From: Rhabdophis nuchalis
Taxonomy: Eukaryota; Chordata; Lepidosauria; Squamata; Natricidae
Length of the DNA: 64,000 bases
Assembly: GCA_039707465.1 (NCBI GenBank)
Contig: CM077648.1
Coordinates: 27,903,119-27,967,118 of the forward strand
Direction: 5' to 3'
Part shown: positions 59,211 to 64,000 of the stretch, piece by piece
How the letters are laid out: the number at the start of each line of letters is the position of its first letter
How positions within the stretch are numbered: position 1 is the stretch's first letter
The notes under the pieces: model-generated
What the model saw: only the letters and a program-made list of their open reading frames with translations
What the model was told of the DNA's origin: nothing
Database searches by the model: none
Translations under genes and position numbers: made by a program

Positions 59211-59441
59211 CTGTATTTTTTTGGAGTATAAGACGCACCTTTTCCCCCCCAAAAAGAGGGTGAAAATAGGGGTGCATTTTATACACTGAATAGAGCATTT
59301 TTGGCCTACCAAAACCCCACCCCCTTTGCAAAAATGGGCTTTTTTTCCCCCCAGAGTGCAAAATTATTATTTTTTAATTTACCTCTTCAAAATCATGGTG
59401 CATCATATACTCCGGTGCGCCTTATAGTCTGAAAAATATGG
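59211..59441 (+). mobile_element. TA-target MITE (CTGTATTTTT family)
   Basis: Starts CTGTATTTTTTTGGAGTATA after TA and ends GTCTGAAAAATATGG before TA. Inner arms GTATAAGACGCACC and GGTGCGCCTTATAG. Shorter version of 52906-53440. Confidence 0.85.
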
Positions 59442-59867
59442 TACATTAAAATAGCGATGGTCACAAGGCAGAATTTTGGGACAGACATCTAAGGCCCAAT
59501 TAAACAGGAAGATTTCCACCAGGATCAATTTAACATATTTAGATGATGTAGTATACTTTTCTACACAAAGAACATAAAGAGGTGAAATCTTTAGGTTCTG
59601 AGTCTAACTGCACCACTAAGAATAAGGCAAGATCTAGACTTAAAATGGCACTGATGATGAGAGTGGAAGAATATTGATGTTTTCTATAGGTGGATGGAAG
59701 GAAAAGGTGAAAGTGAGAAGTTAAAGTAATATAGTTAATGAAATTTTAAAATGCTCAACGAATAGTATGGAAATTTAAAAAGTAGAAGAGTGAAGTTGGA
59801 GTCAAACTTGGAAAGCAGCTAAAGAAACCAGGGCTATCAGATCGGAAAAAGTCAAGATTGGATGGCA

Positions 59868-60097
59868 GCGTGCAGTGAGCTTCCCCATTGACTTTGTTTG
59901 TCAGAAGGTGGCAAAAGGTCATCACATGACCCCGGGACACTGCAACCGTCATAAATTCGAGTCAGTTGCCGAGCATCTGAATTTTGATCACATAATCATG
60001 GAGATACTGCAAAGGTCGTAACTGTGAAAAACAGTCGTATGTCACTTTTTCAGAGCCAGTGTAACTAAATAAAATCTTGTAAGTCAAGGACTACCTG
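59868..60097 (+). mobile_element. TA-target MITE (CAGGTAGTCC family), 5'-truncated
   Basis: Contains CCCATTGACTTTGTTTGTCA and ends GTAAGTCAAGGACTACCTG before TA. The left half is missing. Confidence 0.8.
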
Positions 60098-60399
60098 TAT
60101 TTGCAATATTTGCACATTTTTACAGAGTAGAGAGTATTTGCAATTTTTTTTCCCATAAAGAATTCTGAGAAACGTTCTAAAATGAAACAAATCAATTTGT
60201 GTTGTTGCGAATCAACTCCTAATAGGGCACAATTCAGTAACTATCTCACTCATTGTTCTCTGAATCTGAGTTCTGGTTCTTGTCAAATATCAGATATATT
60301 GGCTTAGTCCCAGGCTTTCTGCATTATGTGTTAGAACTGTTCTGATGTAGGCTTCCCAAAAGCACGAAGCTGACTCCTCATCCCGAAAAACCTATTTTA

Positions 60400-60906
60400 C
60401 CATATTTTTCAGAGTATAAGATGCACCAAGGTTTTGAAGAGGCAATTTTAAAAAAAAAAGTTTTTGCACTCTGCAAACCTCCCCAAAACTGCCCATTTTT
60501 CATGAAAATGGGCCTGGTTTTTTTTTAACAAGAAGACATGAATAGCCTTTAGGAGGCCTGTAGAGTTTTCCTGGGGATGCCCCCCCTCCAAATGAGAAAA
60601 AAAATGGCCCATTTTTCATGAAAACAGACCCATTTCTTGTCCAGAAAAGGGCATGAATAGCCTTTAGTAGGCTTATAAAGTGCTCCTTGGGGGGCAAAAC
60701 TGAGCAAAAAACGGCCCATTTTTCATTCATTTCTGCCCTTCTCAGCCAACAGGAGCACTCTGAAAGCCTCATACAGGCTCTGCATGGCAATTTTGGTGAA
60801 GGAGGTAGGGTTTCGGGAGGCAAAAAATACTGTATTCAGTGTATAAGATGCATTTTAATCTCTTTTTTGAGGGAAAAAGGTACATCTTAGACGCCGAAAA
60901 ATGTGG
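60400..60906 (-). mobile_element. TA-target MITE (CCATATTTTTC family), inverted copy
   Basis: Starts CCATATTTTTCAGAGTATAA after TA and ends GACGCCGAAAAATGTGG before TA. Interior phrases match 52906-53440 in opposite orientation. Confidence 0.85.
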
Positions 60907-60919
60907 TATTTAGTTTTAA

Positions 60920-61620
60920 AGTGAATTCCTCTCCACAAAGTCCCAGCCAACAGTCTTTCAAGAGATTTTACAACTACGGACCTTTATCATGCTTGGAGTG
61001 CTGCCAAGCCGATATCTTCCAAACGCCACTCTGTACCAGACAATACTTGGCAAGAAGCCAGGAAAAGACCCTAATGAATTGAACTAATTGTCTCCTCCAA
61101 ACTCCCCTTCCCTTCTGCTCCTCTTTATTCCCTATGGGAGGGGCCATTCACCATCCACCTGTGGCTTTACTCCCGAGTTGACCCTTGTTCCTTAGCTGTT
61201 CTCCTGGCAGCTCTGTGCATGCTCACACTGGGAACAGACTCCAGCTGTTCTTTTGCCCCACTGATGCCAGACTCCGAAGGTAGCTGATAATTGTCAGATG
61301 GGCCTGACTCCATCTCTACCTCCAACGCAAAGCATTCATCAGAGCCTTCCCCAGACTCCAGGACTGGCCCATGTTCCTCCCCAATCTCCTCACTATCCGA
61401 ATCTGCTGCCAGATCTGCCGACCCTTTGGCGGGCCACAACAAGAACTCAGCATTATCTGCCAAGCCTGCCATTCCCTTGTATAGTGTTTTACATGCAGAT
61501 TACTCCTATATATTTGTTGCAAATGAACTATTTTATTGTAGAGACAATGTATAATTCTCTTGCTATTTAAGTAGCAAACGGGAATATTTTCGGAGTACAA
61601 CAGTTTTAACAAACTGTTCA
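60920..61620 (-). repeat. Possible retroelement remnant with acidic ORF
   Basis: A minus-strand frame (61472-61167) encodes an acidic 101-residue stretch (ADSDSEEIGEEHGPVLESGE) with no domain I know. Downstream on that strand are AATAAAGAGGAGC and GGGACTTTGTGGAG, which resemble an LTR polyadenylation region. No paired LTR or coding domain was found. Confidence 0.3.
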
Positions 61621-61699
61621 GCTATTTCTTATGAAGTGTTGGTACCTTTTTAAAAGATGTATGAATATCTGTGTTATTTTGAGAAACATCAGGAATATG

Positions 61700-61780
61700 G
61701 CAGATGTAGGGTCTCTTGCTTGGGCAGGGGGTTGGACTAGATGACCTGCAAGGTCCCTTCCAACTCTGTTAATATGTTAA
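61700..61780 (+). repeat. CR1 LINE 3' end
   Basis: GGGTCTCTTGCTTGGGCAGG, GGTTGGACTAGATGACCTGC and AAGGTCCCTTCCAACTC, with a short repeat of TTAATATG. Confidence 0.82.
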
Positions 61781-62907
61781 TATTTCATAAAAGAATTCAT
61801 GATTTCCGCAAAGCTTAGCTGAAGGAAGAGGAAATGGCTTTGTCTGTCAAACTAGAGAGAGTTCAGATTTTGTACAGTAGCTTCTTTATCCTCCTTTTGT
61901 CACCTATATGATGCGTGTGCTGCATTGTTTGAGTACATAAATGTTCTGTCACAGTCCAGAGCTAGAGAAGAAATTAGGTAGTAAGATTAAAAAGCAGGAG
62001 AAAGAAAGGAGAAAAGAAAATTAAATCTCCTTTAAAGCTCTGTGCAAAATCTTCAGTGTTGGGACTTTTGCAGCTGCACAAGAAGAAAATCCATTCAAAA
62101 ATATAATGCCAGTGTGAATAATCCTTTTCTAGAGTCTTGCTCACAGACTGCTCAAGCTTTGTAAGGTGAACTTGAACTGGGTCATCAGTCTTGCTTTGGT
62201 TCCCATCACCCGAGGGCATTCAGCATCTTGACTGTGTTAAAAAGGGAGCAAACAATCCATCAGCAATCCCAGAGCTACTTTCTCAAAGAAAAGGGAAATC
62301 AGCATGTGACAGTACATTTGGCTGTGGGGTTTGGCAGATTAAAAGGATACATGACAGCTCACGTGTTCCTGGGGAGATTACGCCCCTTCTTGTTCACAAC
62401 TAAGAAGGACAGACACCTATCTATTCTCAAAAAATGTAACCAAGGGACCCAGGCTCTATCTACAGAAGGAAGATACTCTTTTCAACTCATTCTGCGAAAT
62501 AGCTAAAATAGAGTAGCTTGGATTTTATTTTATCTGCTTGCATGTTGATAATGTTTGCTTAACAATTTCAAATAAATGGTAAGTAAATCCATGTTTTTGC
62601 AGCAAGCATAGGTTAGTAGATACAATCATTTTACAGCAGTGTATCCCAAAAGAGTTTTATAAAATGAAAAGGTTTGTTCCAATCATGAAAAAAATGTTCA
62701 TGCACCTATGGAGCCTGGCCCAATTGGGATGAGTAAAGCATGGGTTTACAGGTATACATATAGTCAACAGGACAATACAAGGAATGGACTACATACTGCA
62801 ATAAGCCATGGGTTTTTTTGTATGTCTTATTGCTAACAATTGGCTTAGTTTGCATATCTCACCAAGCCAAAATCAATTTCGTTTCTTATTATGCCTTAAG
62901 TCTAACT
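61781..62907. other. Unannotated stretch
   Basis: No gene or mobile element recognised. Confidence 0.4.
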
Positions 62908-63360
62908 CAGGGGTCCCCAACCCCCGGGCTGCGGACCGGTGCCAGTCCGTGGCTTGGTAGGAACCGGGCCGCAGGGCCGGAGAGGAGGAGGAGGGGGCAG
63001 CCCCCTGGGCAGAGCGTGCGGGAGAGCGCAGGCGTGGCTGTTCGCGCCGTTGGAGTGCGGCTCTTCCTCCACCCTCATCGACGGTGGGACTCCTGGGCAC
63101 CGCAGCAGCAGCCCTCCCTACCGGCCGCCGATTCCCTTCCTCCTGCGGAGCCTCCACAGCCGGCATGCCAGCCACTCGTCATCTTCCAGGGGCTGCCGTT
63201 CCTTCCCCCCACCCCCACACACGGAGCCTTCTCAGCTCCTGGAAGGAGCATGAGCGAGCGAACGAGCGACCCAGCGCTGCAGCCGGACGGGCGGGGCAGG
63301 CTAAGGCGAGTGAGCACGGCGGGCCGGGCTGAGGAGGCTCCGCGGGGGGGCGGTGACGAC
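62908..63360 (+). mobile_element. GC-rich hAT-like element, left end
   Basis: Begins CAGGGGTCCCCAACCCCCGG, then GCTGCGGACCGGTGCCAGTC, the known start of an amniote hAT-type repeat. A CpG-rich body follows. The right terminus is not in the window. Open frames here follow from base composition. Confidence 0.65.
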
Positions 63361-64000
63361 GACAGACAGACAGAGAGAGGCACAGACACAGAGAGAGACA
63401 GGGAGGGAGGGGGGAATCAGAGAGTGACAGACACAGAGAGAGAGGGAGGGAAGGAGAGAAAGAGAGAGACACAGAATGAGTGATTAAGTGCTTGAATGCG
63501 AGACAGACAGACAGACAGACACACACACACACACACATAGAGTGACAGATGGGCGGACAAAGGAGAGAGAGACAGAGAGAGAGAGAGAGAAAGAAAAAGA
63601 GAAAGAAAGAAAAAAAGTGGGAGAGAGAAAGAAAGAGAGAGAGAAAGAGAAAGAAAGACAGAAAGACAGAATGAAGAGACAGAAAGGAAAGAAAGAGAGA
63701 AAAAGAGAGAGGGAAAGAAAAAAGAGAAAGAGAAAGAAAAAGAGAGAAAGAGAGAAAGAGAGAGAAAGAGGGAAAGAAAGAGAAAAAGAGAGAGAGAGAA
63801 AGAGAGAGAGAGAAAGAGAGAGAAAAGAGACAGAAAGAGAGAAAGAGAAAGAAAGAGAAAAAGAGAGAAAGAGGGAAAGAAAGAAAGAGAAAAAGAGAAA
63901 TAAAGAGAGAGAGAGAGAGAGAAAGAGGGGGGAAAAGAAAGAAAGAGAGAAAGAGAGAGAGAGAGAAAGAGGGAAAGATAGAAAGAGAAAGAAAGAAAGA
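63361..64000. repeat. GA-rich simple repeat
   Basis: More than 600 bases of (GA)n/(GAAA)n purine tract with (CAGA)n and (CA)n segments at about 63505-63537. It runs off the window end. Confidence 0.95.

Noticed and set aside
60920..61620. Endogenous retrovirus LTR
   Set aside because: Only a possible polyadenylation-like phrase and an acidic ORF; no paired LTR, primer site or gag/pol domain, so kept only as a low-confidence remnant.
62818..63540. A 221-codon ORF and overlapping minus-strand ORFs
   Set aside because: Arises from the hAT-like GC-rich repeat and the GA tract; Arg/Thr/Glu runs reflect the simple repeat.

Overview
The window is vertebrate nuclear DNA, almost certainly from a squamate reptile and most likely a snake. 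It is AT-rich and intron-rich. It is full of terminal-inverted-repeat DNA transposons, tRNA- and 5S-derived SINEs, CR1/L2-like LINE tails, a BovB 3' end, a Penelope-like fragment and a SPIN element. This mix is typical of squamates. The species assignment is an inference from repeat content.

One protein-coding gene is supported: a complete ALPK1 (alpha-protein kinase 1) on the + strand. Its 13 coding exons run from the ATG at 24722 to the TGA at 54315. All twelve introns have GT-AG boundaries and the exon phases join without a break. The spliced CDS is 3654 nt (1217 codons plus stop; human ALPK1 has 1244 residues). Exons 1-8 encode the N-terminal helical sensor domain for bacterial ADP-heptose. 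The single large exon 9 encodes the end of that domain and a long Ser/Thr/Asn-rich linker. Exons 10-13 encode the alpha-kinase domain. The seven residues I recall as ADP-heptose contacts in human ALPK1 and the catalytic lysine are all present at the equivalent positions.

Layout. 1-24.7 kb: upstream DNA with no supported gene, holding hAT and TA-target MITEs, SINEs, CR1 fragments, a BovB 3' end with target-site duplication (TSD), a Penelope-like GIY-YIG remnant, a 40-bp minisatellite inside a MITE, and a CR1 split by a SPIN element. 24.7-54.3 kb: ALPK1. Its introns carry a palindromic GC-rich composite element (26.6-28.15 kb), a Tc1-like element with a transposase remnant (36.2-37.3 kb), a 5S-derived SINE and several nested insertions. 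54.3-64 kb: downstream DNA with a hAT MITE split by a 1.84-kb L1-type element carrying only ORF1, a second hAT with transposase remnants, three TATA-like MITE copies (one in the last ALPK1 intron), and a GC-rich block running into a GA-rich simple repeat at the window end.

I found no CRISPR, tRNA gene, bacterial-type operon or clearly undescribed molecular system. The most interesting content is the intact innate-immune sensor and the nested transposon histories, several of which are resolved to the exact TSD.
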